Source: Arthrospira sp. PCC 9108
Lineage (GTDB): Bacteria > Cyanobacteriota > Cyanobacteriia > Cyanobacteriales > Microcoleaceae
Assembly: GCA_016745315.1 (NCBI GenBank)
Contig: CP066886.1
Span: 5,332,501-5,396,500, forward strand
DNA length: 64,000 nt
Direction: 5' to 3'
The position numbers were made by a program, and so were the translations under genes. The notes beneath the pieces are model-generated. The model had not been told where the DNA came from and made no database searches. It saw only the letters and a list, made by a program, of their open reading frames with translations. Of this stretch, positions 1 through 8,948 are shown in pieces (positions within the stretch are counted from its first letter, which is position 1; the number at the start of each line of letters is the position of its first letter).

Positions 1-2182
1 CAGGATCATATTGGTTAATGCGACGAATTTCATTAAAAATTACCTCCAGTCCCTGTATACCCTGGGGAAGTTTTAGGGCGAGTTGTTGAAGTTGGGTAAT
101 TAAATCCAATTCTGGGGCGGGTGAGGGGGCTGCATTAGGGTCAATGGTGAGGGTAATGGGGGGGGAGGCGATCGCATAGGTTTCCCCGGTTTCTCGGCTT
201 AAATAGGTGGCTTGCAGGGTATAATTGCCCGGTGTAGCATCCGGTGGCGGCAGCATAGCCATGCGTTCAACCACCTCGAACCCTGTGGCTGTGTCTTCTG
301 GTAATTCTAGCCGTCCTGAACCTATGGCGCGATCGTGGAACCATTGGGTATTATTGTCATCATCTGATCCAGTCCAAGTTAATAACACCAAACCCGACTC
401 AAGCTGTTGTGGGGGACCTGACCAAATGTAGGTAATGGGAATGGGAGTCCCTGGGGGGGTGCTTTCAGGAACAATTACCGCCTCTAAATTCACGACCTCA
501 GAAATATCGGCGCGGGGGGAAACTTCCACGGGTGAGGGGGTGCAACGATGGAGGTTTAAAGTGCTACCATCTGGTAGGAGCCAATTACGATAAACTGGGA
601 ATTGAGGACCTTGGGCGATCGCCGTTACCATCAAGGCTTGGGCTTCTTTAATGCGATCGACAGAACCCTGATCTCCCGTTTTGGTGATAAACCAACAAAG
701 GGAACCAGCATCTTGAGAAACTTCGTCATAAGCAATACCCACCTGGCGACCGTAGACCTGAAAATCTTTAATTGCGCCATAGTAGTCGATATTATGCTGA
801 TTGATATTTTCCGTGGAAGGCAAAACCCCGATGGTATTCTGTAGGTAGGGTTCGGCTGCCAAAATGGTTGATATAATTTCTGGGTGAGGCCAGTTAACGC
901 CTATTTCGGCGTGGCGGGTATTTCCGGGACTTAGCAAGCTGCGGAATTGTTGACCGGGAACTCCACCCACGGGCCACAGAGTTAAGATCATTAACAACAC
1001 AGCTAGGGCTAAAGTTCCCCAACGCACTCTCACCCCCCACCATTTCGGCCAGAGGGTGAGTCCCCAAGCTAATACAATTGAGAGCATGGGTAATAGGGCG
1101 AAATTGTAGCGAAAGTCTTTATTGGGGTTGAGAGAACAGAGTAAATATCCCCCAATGAGAAAGACTCCTAACCAGGCGAAACTAGATTTCGGGGTGTCTG
1201 GGGGAAGGCTGCGCCACCGAATTAGGTAAAGTAAAAAACCGACAATGGGAACTAATAATAACGGCCAGGACACATGGTCCGGGAGGAGACTTAGATAGTA
1301 GGTCCAGGCTTCGGGGTCGGTTAAGGGAGGATCTCCTTCGGCGCGCGCGGCGTATATAGTGGCCCGTTGTACTGATGTGATCATTAACAGCCAGGTATTT
1401 GACAGCCACGGACCGAAGACTAACACAGACAGCAAGCCAGCGATCGCCATTTGAAAAAACCTTCCCCAGTCCCGTCTTTTTAGGGTTCCCACCGTTACCC
1501 ACAACAGGGGAACAAACAAAAATAGGGCGGTGGTTTGTTTGACTAAAAATGCCAGTCCTACGGATATTCCTACGGCGATCGCCCATAACCACTGATAACG
1601 CGGTTGTTCACATTTGCGCCACATAGTCAGCAGGAAAAAACAGAAGGCGACACTGGCCGTGACGGGATAATCTAGGAGATATTCAAAACGATATAAATAT
1701 AATGCCGGGAGTAATAAGCATAAACCCGCCGCCCATAAAGCTACTTGGCGGTTAAAAAGTTGGCATCCGATACCGTACACAGACCCTAGTAATATGGCAC
1801 TAAAAAGCAGATGCACTAGGTTGGCAGTGTCTGGACTAGGATCCCATATATTTTGAAAGGGAATGGTGAGAATATATACTAGGGGGGGGATTTTGGCTGA
1901 CAGGTTCCAGATATAATCCCACCATTGACCAGAAAACCATTGGGGGTCCTCGAAGGCGCGGCGATAGATCAGGCTTCCTGTTAGGTAATAGGCGGGGTCC
2001 CAGGCGGGTACAGACCGATCAAAGATAAACCAAAGGCGATCGCTAATGGCTCCTATTAGCCAGATTATACTAATGGCGATCGCACCTGTTATTTTTTTTG
2101 ACCCTTCAGCGATAACCTTTCCCTCCCGATAACTCTGAACCTCATCAAAACTAAACCGAGCTTCCCAGACAATATTGGACAC
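1..2182 (-). CDS. Glycosyltransferase family 39-like multi-pass membrane protein (3' end outside window)
   Basis: A single open frame reads from a GTG at 2182 to the left edge, about 727 codons, with its C-terminus outside the window. Residues of roughly 25-45 form a first membrane segment, followed by an acidic loop (FDRSVPAWDPAYYLTG) and many further hydrophobic segments, the layout of lipid-linked-sugar transferases of the GT39/ArnT (PMT_2) class. The C-terminal 300 residues are soluble and beta-rich. An in-frame TAG lies about ten codons upstream, so the start must be the GTG or another non-ATG codon; no strong ribosome site is visible. Substrate is unknown. The frame was derived by hand translation of the minus strand. 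Confidence 0.75.
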   Translation of the reverse strand, partial: MSNIVWEARFSFDEVQSYREGKVIAEGSKKITGAIAISIIWLIGAISDRLWFIFDRSVPAWDPAYYLTGSLIYRRAFEDPQWFSGQWWDYIWNLSAKIPPLVYILTIPFQNIWDPSPDTANLVHLLFSAILLGSVYGIGCQLFNRQVALWAAGLCLLLPALYLYRFEYLLDYPVTASVAFCFFLLTMWRKCEQPRYQWLWAIAVGISVGLAFLVKQTTALFLFVPLLWVTVGTLKRRDWGRFFQMAIAGLLSVLVFGPWLSNTWLLMITSVQRATIYAARAEGDPPLTDPEAWTYYLSLLPDHVSWPLLLVPIVGFLLYLIRWRSLPPDTPKSSFAWLGVFLIGGYLLCSLNPNKDFRYNFALLPMLSIVLAWGLTLWPKWWGVRVRWGTLALAVLLMILTLWPVGGVPGQQFRSLLSPGNTRHAEIGVNWPHPEIISTILAAEPYLQNTIGVLPSTENINQHNIDYYGAIKDFQVYGRQVGIAYDEVSQDAGSLCWFITKTGDQGSVDRIKEAQALMVTAIAQGPQFPVYRNWLLPDGSTLNLHRCTPSPVEVSPRADISEVVNLEAVIVPESTPPGTPIPITYIWSGPPQQLESGLVLLTWTGSDDDNNTQWFHDRAIGSGRLELPEDTATGFEVVERMAMLPPPDATPGNYTLQATYLSRETGETYAIASPPITLTIDPNAAPSPAPELDLITQLQQLALKLPQGIQGLEVIFNEIRRINQYDP

Positions 2183-2227
2183 CTTCGCCTCAATTGCCTA
2201 AGAAACCCGATTTCTGGTGTCATTATA

Positions 2228-2710
2228 CTAGAACAAGCCCAAAGTGAAAGACTTGTCAATGGGGAAGGTTGCGCCAATACCTAGCCAGAGGGTAACAAAA
2301 GTTCCAAATAGGAATATTGCTGTAGCGACAGGACGGCGGAAGGGGTTCTGAAACTTATTGACATTTTCAATGAAAGGAACCACCAATAGACCTACCGGAA
2401 TGGAAGACATCATTAACACCCCTAACAATTTGTTCGGGACTACCCGCAGAATTTGGAACACCGGCCAGAAGTACCACTCTGGCAGAATTTCCAGGGGAGT
2501 CGCAAACGGATCGGCAGGTTCTCCTACCATAGCAGGGTCAAGGACTGCCAAACCAACGATTAGGGCAAAGGTTCCCACGATAACCACCGGGAAAATATAC
2601 AGCAAGTCATTGGGCCAAGCTGGTTCACCATAGTAGTTATGGCCCATACCTTTAGCAATTTTTGCTCTCAAGACTGGATCACTAAGATCCGGCTTTTTCA
2701 TGATTGACAT
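2228..2710 (-). CDS. petD: Cytochrome b6f complex subunit IV
   Basis: This 160-residue protein is subunit IV of the cytochrome b6f complex, which with cytochrome b6 forms the quinol-oxidising core in thylakoid membranes. It starts MSIMKKPDLSDPVLR and has three membrane segments; the quinol-site PEWY motif is visible (LEILPEWYFWPVFQIL). The open frame extends 23 codons further upstream, but the ATG at 2710 gives the usual family length and has an AAGGAG ribosome site about 12 bp upstream, with a GATCGC HIP1-type sequence between them. It lies about 95 bp downstream of petB on the same strand, the conserved petBD operon order. Confidence 0.96.
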   Translation of the reverse strand: MSIMKKPDLSDPVLRAKIAKGMGHNYYGEPAWPNDLLYIFPVVIVGTFALIVGLAVLDPAMVGEPADPFATPLEILPEWYFWPVFQILRVVPNKLLGVLMMSSIPVGLLVVPFIENVNKFQNPFRRPVATAIFLFGTFVTLWLGIGATFPIDKSFTLGLF

Positions 2711-2805
2711 GGTGCGATCGCTCTCCTTAGTATTATGATTCGGCTCTGCCACCATCGGGGTAGCAAAAGCTACTCCCATCTGATGGTTTAAGATTTAGGC
2801 AGAGT

Positions 2806-3474
2806 TTAGAGGGGGCCTGAAATACCTTGTTTACGGATCATCAGGAAGTGCAGCAACATGAATACTGCAATCAACCAGGGTAAAACGAAGGTATGCAGGC
2901 TGTAGAAACGGCTGAGAGTGGGTTGTCCTACCGCAGCACCACCGCGCATCAATTCAACAATAGTTGAACCTACAATGGGGATAGCTTCGGGAACTCCAGA
3001 TACAATTTTAACCGCCCAATAGCCGATTTGATCCCAGGGAAGAGAATATCCAGTTACGCCAAAGGAAACTGTGATCACTGCCATAACTACCCCTGTTACC
3101 CAGGTGAGTTCCCGTGGCTTTTTGAAACCGCCAGTTAGGTAAACCCGGAAAACGTGCAGGATCATCATTAATACCATCATACTGGCAGACCAGCGATGGA
3201 TAGAGCGAATCAGCCAACCGAAACTTACTTCTGTCATGATGTACTGAACAGAGGTAAATGCTTCGGCGACGGTCGGCTTATAATAGAAGGTCATCGCAAA
3301 CCCAGTAGCAAACTGGATTAAGAAGCAAACTAGGGTGATCCCACCCAGACAGTAGAAGATATTTACGTGGGGAGGGACGTATTTGCTAGTGATGTCGTCG
3401 GATATCGCTTGGACATCTAGCCTTTCGTCAAACCACTTGTAGGTTTTTGATTCGGTGATTTCCTTTGAGAACAT
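2806..3474 (-). CDS. petB: Cytochrome b6
   Basis: The 222-residue product matches cytochrome b6 in length and sequence. It has four membrane helices. The four haem b ligands are visible as His93 (SIHRW), His107 (ILHVF), His194 (SLHTF) and His209 (LLHFL). Cys42 in IFYCLGG is the residue that in this family holds the extra haem ci covalently. It acts in electron transfer between plastoquinone and plastocyanin or cytochrome c6 and in cyclic flow. petD follows directly, so the two are probably co-transcribed from the region upstream of 3474. Confidence 0.97.
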   Translation of the reverse strand: MFSKEITESKTYKWFDERLDVQAISDDITSKYVPPHVNIFYCLGGITLVCFLIQFATGFAMTFYYKPTVAEAFTSVQYIMTEVSFGWLIRSIHRWSASMMVLMMILHVFRVYLTGGFKKPRELTWVTGVVMAVITVSFGVTGYSLPWDQIGYWAVKIVSGVPEAIPIVGSTIVELMRGGAAVGQPTLSRFYSLHTFVLPWLIAVFMLLHFLMIRKQGISGPL

Positions 3475-3801
3475 GAAGCTAGGATTCCTAAAATATTAAT
3501 TGCTGCCTTGGTTGTTAGGTCTGAACTCTAACGCTCATATGGGTCAATACACCAGACTAGCCAGACTTTCCCGTTTAGTTTGGTTAAAGGTCTCTGTCAA
3601 TTATATGGCAGTGCTAACCTTGAACCCAACGGGTGATTTATATCTCGCTACTTGAGAAGATCGGGGATTGGTTGAATGCCTCTCGGTTCAGTCCTAGGAG
3701 GCCTGAACGCAGATGCTGAAATTTCACCAAGTGCTGAGGATAGCAGACCCAGTGTTCTCTCCTCTCATAAAAAATGTAACATAACTTTAATCATTATTTG
3801 A
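3475..3801. promoter_or_regulatory. Divergent intergenic region between petB and the next gene
   Basis: This 327-bp gap separates petB (minus) from the gene at 3802 (plus) and must hold both promoters. On the minus strand a TATAAT hexamer lies at about 3601-3606, with only a weak TTGGGT about 18 bp upstream, which would give a petBD leader of roughly 120 nt. No coding frame is convincing here. The assignment is by sequence inspection only. Confidence 0.3.
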
Positions 3802-4530
3802 ATGAGCGAAAATCAGATTTCCCCAAAATCAAGTCCCCATTCTCCCGGCGGCGGAGAGTATTTATCTCTATTGCTGGCGGTGGCTTTTTTACTGTTTCTC
3901 ATGCGGACGGCTTTTCCTTGGCTATTGGCGATCGCCTCTGGGGTCGGTGGCTGGATGCTATGGCGATACTACTCCTACCAGTCCCGCCGCCTACAACAAC
4001 GCCTCGATACGGCTTTTTATGCTTTAATCCGGGAACATCAAGGACGGATCACCCCTTTGGACCTGGCTTTGGCTACTCAGCTTCCCGGTCCCCAAGTTCA
4101 GGCTTATCTCGACCAAAAGGCGCTGGAATTTGCGGCTGAGTTTGAGGTAACAGATGATGGTAGGATTTTTTATACTTTCTCGACGGTCGCTTCTGTGACT
4201 GTGGCTGACCCAGAACCTGCTATTGATACCACAATGGCGACTGTGGCTGACCCAGAACCTGTTATTGATACTCAAGTTGTGAAGGTTCCCCGTCCGACTG
4301 TGGAACTTCCCCCAGTTTCTGTTAATCAAACTCCACCGGCTCAGGGGTTTGATGTACCCAATACTATTAGACCTAGGAAACCAAAACCTGTTAGACCCTA
4401 CCCCGAGGCGATCGCCTGCGAGTATTCTCAGGAAAACCAGGAGTTTCCGCACCCGCCAGAATTACCTAGGTCTGAGATCACTGAGTTGATGGAACGTAAC
4501 CGCTTAGGCGATCGCTTTTCAGCGGACTAA
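3802..4530 (+). CDS. Membrane-anchored protein of unknown function
   Basis: The 242-residue product is not one I can name. Residues of about 18-45 are strongly hydrophobic and probably form one or two membrane segments. Residues 60-115 (from IREHQGRITPLDLALATQL) look like a small winged-helix-like domain of a kind often seen in cyanobacterial membrane-associated proteins. The C-terminal half is a proline-rich linker with a near-exact duplicated segment, TVADPEPAID and TVADPEPVID. The ATG at 3802 was chosen because the alternative frame from 3798 is a shadow. The gene ends 20 bp before the group II intron begins. Confidence 0.7.
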   Translation: MSENQISPKSSPHSPGGGEYLSLLLAVAFLLFLMRTAFPWLLAIASGVGGWMLWRYYSYQSRRLQQRLDTAFYALIREHQGRITPLDLALATQLPGPQVQAYLDQKALEFAAEFEVTDDGRIFYTFSTVASVTVADPEPAIDTTMATVADPEPVIDTQVVKVPRPTVELPPVSVNQTPPAQGFDVPNTIRPRKPKPVRPYPEAIACEYSQENQEFPHPPELPRSEITELMERNRLGDRFSAD

Positions 4531-4550
4531 GTTGATATAATCGATATACA

Positions 4551-5138
4551 GTGCGGGACGTTCAGGCATTAAATAGGGTAGAAACACCCGAAATAACCGC
4601 CTGATGGCGACTTCAGCCCCTTGGTTGAATATAAGAGGCTCGCCTCTGAGCATCCCCATAAATGTTTATATGTCCCAAAGTTTGGTATATAAATATACAA
4701 AACAAGGCAGGGAACTCAAGGTCAAAACGCAAAATCGGGAATCTTAACGATTTCTTAACAATTGCGTTGAGAGTAACGGCGATAGCCACCCCCAGTTTTG
4801 GGAATCATAACCCCAGGACTGAAGCGGGGAACGGAAGGCGTGAAGTAGAACCTACTACCAGAGGCGACCACTGCCAACCATCCATGATTAAGGAAATCTG
4901 AATGTTCCGACTTGAACCGCCGTAAGGATTAAGTAGCGAAACAGGTTGATACGCTCCGCTCAAAAGAGTTAGGGGAAAAAGTAGGGTAATTGTAACATCA
5001 CCTACACAGACCTTTAAAAGTACCCCGGTGGAAAGGACAAATCTAAAGATGGAATGCCCATATAAACGGAACGTTGTAATCCCTCTTAGGCTCTGAGAGT
5101 ATGGTCGATACCTCAGTAGTGACAAGTGTAAGCGGATA
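4551..5138 (+). mobile_element. Group II intron 5' part (domains I to about III), truncated copy
   Basis: The segment opens with GTGCGGGACGTTC, a group II intron 5' end (consensus GTGYG), and is alignable along its whole length with the complete intron copy that follows. Shared blocks include CAAGGCAGGGAACTCAAGG, ATAGCCACCCCCAGTTTTGG, GCGGGGAACGGAAGGCGTGA and CACAGACCTTTAAAAGTACC. It stops after AGTGTAAGCG at about 5134, exactly where the second copy continues into its domain IV region, so domains IV-VI are absent from this copy. No reverse-transcriptase frame is present. It either lost its 3' part or was split by insertion of the second copy. Confidence 0.75.
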
Positions 5139-6001
5139 GTGCGAGACGTTCGGGTATGAAATAGGGCTGAAATGCCCGAAATAACTACCCGGTGAGGATT
5201 CCAGCTCCGAATCTGGATATAAGGAAACCTCTCCTGACCATCCTCATAACTGGTTATATGTCCCGACGCTTAGGGAACTAAGCAAGGCAGGGAACTCAAG
5301 GTCATAAACGAACTGAGAAATCAGGGAGTAGAGAGTAACCGCGATAGCCACCCCCAGTTTTGGAAATCATAACTCCAGGATAGAAGCGGGGAACGGAAGG
5401 CGTGAGGTAGAACCTACTACCAAGACGCGACCACTGCCAACCATCTATGATTAGGAAGACCGAATGTCCGACTTGAACCATCGTAATACACTAGCAGCGA
5501 AATAGGTTGACACGCTGCGCTCAAAAGGGCAAGGGGAAAAGTAGGGGGTTCGTCCGACTACCTACACAGACCTTTAAAAGTACCCCGGTTCTGAGGACAA
5601 ATCTAACGATGGAATGCCCATATAATCGGAACGTTGTAACCCCTCCAAGACTCTGCCTATAAACAAGTGAGCAATATTACTCATAGGCAGTAGTGATAAG
5701 TGTAAGCGCAAGTCTCGGAGGGTGAAGGATGCGACCAGAAGCCAATGCCCATCTGTAATGGCTGGGATATGCCCACAGGTCGCGGTATGGATATAGATAC
5801 TGCAATTAGTAGGATCCTAATGGCAGCGAGTTTAAAGACTACGTGTGCATACAACTCCAAAAGTTGAAGTACGAAAGCAGGGGTTCGTAACCCTGTTCCT
5901 ATTGACAAAAAGGGTATCCATATCAGGAGCCGTGTGATGCGAAAGTATCAAGCACGGTTTTGAATAGGAGTTCGAGAAGGTGACTTCTCGTCCGACCTTA
6001 C
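5139..6001 (+). mobile_element. ORF-less group II intron (complete ribozyme)
   Basis: This copy of about 860 nt begins GTGCGAGACG and ends near 6001. Domain V is recognisable at about 5930-5962: GAGCCGTGTGATGC, a GAAA tetraloop, then TATCAAGCACGGTTTT. Domain VI follows as a hairpin with a GAGAAG/CTTCTC stem and a GTGA loop at about 5974-5990. There is no intron-encoded protein; domain IV is only about 200 nt and has no long frame. Splicing would therefore need a maturase supplied in trans. The exact 3' splice site (TTAC at 5998-6001) is an estimate. Confidence 0.85.
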
Positions 6002-6025
6002 CTGTCACTCAAAATTTTAGACCCA

Positions 6026-6363
6026 TGAGATATAAATATCATCGCCAAATCCAACCTAAACTTAGTGCCATTCCCCGTCAGAAGTCTCAGGCTAATCTTT
6101 ACCGAAATTCATATCTACTGGCGGTTGAAAAAAAGCGCCTAACCGAAGAATTGGAGGTTTTACAAAGTCGGAGCCATATCATCGAACAACGACTCGCATT
6201 GATTGAAGACCAACTAGGAGAACTAGAAAAAGATGTAACTCAATTATCAGTTCCACCTTCCCCTAAACCTCAAAATAATCTTCCTGTCAATAATCCAGAA
6301 CCGCCACCTCAATCTAACCCCACCAATTCCAGCCATATTAATACCTTTATGGTTGATTATTAG
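6026..6363 (+). CDS. Small coiled-coil protein of unknown function next to the intron
   Basis: The product is 112 residues from the ATG at 6026. It has a basic N-terminus (MRYKYHRQIQPKLSAIPRQK), a heptad-patterned helix at about 30-75 (LTEELEVLQSRSHIIEQRL) typical of a coiled coil, and a low-complexity Pro/Asn tail. A GTG at 5980 in the same frame adds 15 residues but lies inside intron domain VI, so it is unlikely to be the ancestral start. If the intron splices, the upstream exon is only untranslated-looking sequence, so the intron probably sits in the 5' leader. I do not recognise the family with certainty. Confidence 0.6.
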
Positions 6364-6373
6364 GAATAATTAA

Positions 6374-6414
6374 AGGCGGTTTTATGATATAAAAACAGAA
6401 ATATAAAACCGCCT
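6374..6414. terminator. Bidirectional terminator between convergent genes
   Basis: A 12-bp perfect inverted repeat, AGGCGGTTTTAT and ATAAAACCGCCT, with a 17-nt A-rich loop lies between two converging genes. It leaves only 10 bp after the plus-strand stop and directly abuts the minus-strand stop, a position expected of a shared terminator. Confidence 0.65.
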
Positions 6415-7626
6415 CTACAGGACTTCTAACACTGCTTTCGGGGATAATTTGCCCTTAAACCAAACGACTCGCGCCGGAATCTCACTAATTTTAACTCCCG
6501 CTTTAGCTAAGTTTAAACGTTCGGAAATCGCTAAAATTAAGTGGTCGCATTCAGACTGCCGCACTTGAGAGAATTTCTTTCGTAAATATTCCGATCGCCA
6601 ATAACCAACTATTTCTAACAGAAACATTCTACCATCAGGATGAACTAACCGAAAATCGGGAATCATCACACTACCAGGAATGGGAATCAAATCGACTTCC
6701 CTTTCTAGTCGCCACTCAGTTTTTAGGGAACTCCAACGGTCAGCAAAAGACTCTTCAATCATGCTATCATAGGGTTTACCTGGGGGATAGTGGCTAACTA
6801 ATTGACAGTCAGAATTGAGGGTGTAACGACCCGTTTTAATTACCTTCGTATAAGGGTCTCGCTGTTGTAGGGTAGCCTGTAGACTCCATTTGGTGACATG
6901 GAGTAAAGCTGGTATCATTTTCGCTAAGGCTAACCCATAGCGTGTACTAGCTTTAAATAAGCTGGTGGGTCCGTCTACCGTAATCGTAAATCCATGGTCT
7001 GCGTCTCCTTCAATATACGCCATTAACTGAAATAATTTTAAGTACCGAAACAAAAGTTTATATTCTCCGGGGTCGTTACGGTAGGCGTTGATTTTGATCT
7101 CACTAGCACGATAAAATATACCCTGTACTTGTGACAAGTTATAACGGTGAATTAAGGCTTCTGGCGTGGGAGTATCAAACTGGGTCAAAATCCGGTTTTC
7201 TTGGAGATCTGCATATAGTCCTACTTGAATTTCGGAGGGGAAAACTTCCCGTTTTAATTCGGCGGTTAATTTCAGGGATAATTCCTCTAAAGTTTGCGCG
7301 GTAGAATAGGGAGAAGGTATCGATTTAGCGGCTGCGGAAAATACCCTTTCTCGTAACTTTTCGGGGTCGAGAGGGCTGATAATTTCAAAAGTACAAAAAC
7401 CACTCCTAAGTAAGTGGGCTAATCCTCGTTTGATGCGATAGTTGGGGCGATCTCCTTCTAGGTCTTGGAGTTGGCGGTTTAATTCGCCTTGACTATGGTT
7501 GACGCAGTTGGTAAATTGTTCTATGATTTCGGAGGCGATCGCTAAATTTCCCTGGTTAATTGGTAATCTCAGGGGGATAATTGTTTCTCCATTTTGTCGA
7601 TAGCTGAGTAAATCAGTGGGTAACAT
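6415..7626 (-). CDS. DUF790 / Bax1-like nuclease
   Basis: The 403-residue protein matches the DUF790 family, which includes archaeal Bax1, the structure-specific nuclease that binds XPB helicase. The start MLPTDLLSYR is typical. Toward the C-terminus (about residues 305-345) the pattern IPDFRL, then FLLEIVGYW, gives the acidic residues of a PD-(D/E)xK-type nuclease core. The N-terminal and middle regions are helical and include a domain resembling the DNA-clamping part of Bax1. It is convergent with the coiled-coil gene. An XPB-like helicase is encoded at 34654-36135 in the same window, so the two may work together in DNA repair; this is inference from the archaeal pairing. Confidence 0.8.
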   Translation of the reverse strand: MLPTDLLSYRQNGETIIPLRLPINQGNLAIASEIIEQFTNCVNHSQGELNRQLQDLEGDRPNYRIKRGLAHLLRSGFCTFEIISPLDPEKLRERVFSAAAKSIPSPYSTAQTLEELSLKLTAELKREVFPSEIQVGLYADLQENRILTQFDTPTPEALIHRYNLSQVQGIFYRASEIKINAYRNDPGEYKLLFRYLKLFQLMAYIEGDADHGFTITVDGPTSLFKASTRYGLALAKMIPALLHVTKWSLQATLQQRDPYTKVIKTGRYTLNSDCQLVSHYPPGKPYDSMIEESFADRWSSLKTEWRLEREVDLIPIPGSVMIPDFRLVHPDGRMFLLEIVGYWRSEYLRKKFSQVRQSECDHLILAISERLNLAKAGVKISEIPARVVWFKGKLSPKAVLEVL

Positions 7627-7775
7627 ATCAAGGTAAAGTTAATCGTAAAATCATTATCAGTTTTGGCGATCGCCTTTCTATGGGTGAGACGGTTGACTCA
7701 TTCCCATAGACCAGAGAAATGCGATCGATGCGTAGGCTTGGATTATTTCCAAATTGTCATTAATTTAGCCTCATA

Positions 7776-8885
7776 TTAAAACATTACCACACTACGAATA
7801 GACTCTCCTCGGTGCATCAAATCAAACCCTTCGTTAATCTGTTCAAAAGGCAAAACATGAGTAATTAAATCATCAATATTAATCTTACCCTCCATATACC
7901 AATCAACAATTTTCGGCACATCAGTCCGACCCCTTGCGCCGCCAAAAGCCGACCCTTTCCAAACCCTTCCTGTCACCAACTGAAAGGGACGGGTACTAAT
8001 TTCCTGTCCCGCTGATGCTACCCCGATAATAACACTAACTCCCCAACCTTTATGACAGCATTCTAAAGCCTGACGCATAACTTTAACATTACCAATACAC
8101 TCAAAACTATAGTCAGCGCCACCCTTAGTTAAATCCACTAAATAAGCCACCAAATCACCCTCAATTTCTTGAGGATTCACAAAATGAGTCATCCCAAATT
8201 TTTCGGCAATTTCTCGCTTTTGCGGGTTAATATCAACCCCGACAATCATATCAGACCCCACCATTTTCGCCCCTTGAATTACATTTAATCCAATCCCCCC
8301 TAAACCAAACACTACCACCTTAGAACCCGGTTCAACTTTCGCCGTATTAATCACCGCACCGATACCCGTTGTCACCCCACAACCGATATAACAAACCTTA
8401 TCAAAAGGTGCATCTTCCCTAATTTTAGCTACCGCAATTTCTGGCAAAACCGTATAGTTAGAAAAAGTCGAAGTTCCCATATAATGATGAATCATTTTCC
8501 CATCTTTGGAAAAACGGCTACTACCATCAGGCATTAATCCCTTTCCTTGGGTTCCTCTAATGGCTTGACAAAGGTTGGTTTTCATGCTAAGACAATACTC
8601 GCACTGACGACATTCTGGAGTATATAAAGGGATGACATGATCACCCGGTTTAAGACTTTTTACATCTGGTCCTACTTCTACTACAATTCCCGCCCCTTCG
8701 TGTCCTAAAATAGCTGGAAATAATCCCTCTGGGTCAGCACCAGATAATGTATAAGCATCAGTATGACAAATTCCTGTGGCTTTAATTTCCACTAACACTT
8801 CCCCAGCTTTTGGACCTTCCAGGTGGACGGTTTCTAGGCTGAGGGGTTTTCCGGCTGACCAAGCAACGGCGGCTTTAACTTCCAT
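7776..8885 (-). CDS. frmA: S-(hydroxymethyl)glutathione dehydrogenase / class III alcohol dehydrogenase
   Basis: The 369-residue enzyme oxidises the glutathione adduct of formaldehyde with NAD, detoxifying formaldehyde, and can act as an S-nitrosoglutathione reductase. Diagnostic sequence includes ICHTDAYTLSG with the catalytic-zinc Cys, GHEGAG with the zinc His, the structural-zinc cysteines in CRQCEYC plus NLC, and the NAD-binding GLGGIGLN with a following VGVDIN. Length is normal for class III enzymes. It is divergent from the methyltransferase gene with a 63-bp gap. No companion esterase (frmB) lies adjacent. Confidence 0.92.
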   Translation of the reverse strand: MEVKAAVAWSAGKPLSLETVHLEGPKAGEVLVEIKATGICHTDAYTLSGADPEGLFPAILGHEGAGIVVEVGPDVKSLKPGDHVIPLYTPECRQCEYCLSMKTNLCQAIRGTQGKGLMPDGSSRFSKDGKMIHHYMGTSTFSNYTVLPEIAVAKIREDAPFDKVCYIGCGVTTGIGAVINTAKVEPGSKVVVFGLGGIGLNVIQGAKMVGSDMIVGVDINPQKREIAEKFGMTHFVNPQEIEGDLVAYLVDLTKGGADYSFECIGNVKVMRQALECCHKGWGVSVIIGVASAGQEISTRPFQLVTGRVWKGSAFGGARGRTDVPKIVDWYMEGKINIDDLITHVLPFEQINEGFDLMHRGESIRSVVMF

Positions 8886-8948
8886 AGTATACCTCTGAGT
8901 TTATTTGATTATTTAGATTATCATAACTTAGAATCTGGGGATAAATTC

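Noticed and set aside
1182..1592. 136-residue minus-strand frame
   Set aside because: It is an out-of-frame shadow of the glycosyltransferase gene that covers 1-2182.
4680..4705. Possible EBS1-IBS1 pairing (GTATAT with ATATAC before 4551)
   Set aside because: The GTATAT is better explained as one arm of a local GTATAT-AA-ATATAC hairpin, which is replaced by a different hairpin in copy 2, so it is not evidence for exon recognition.
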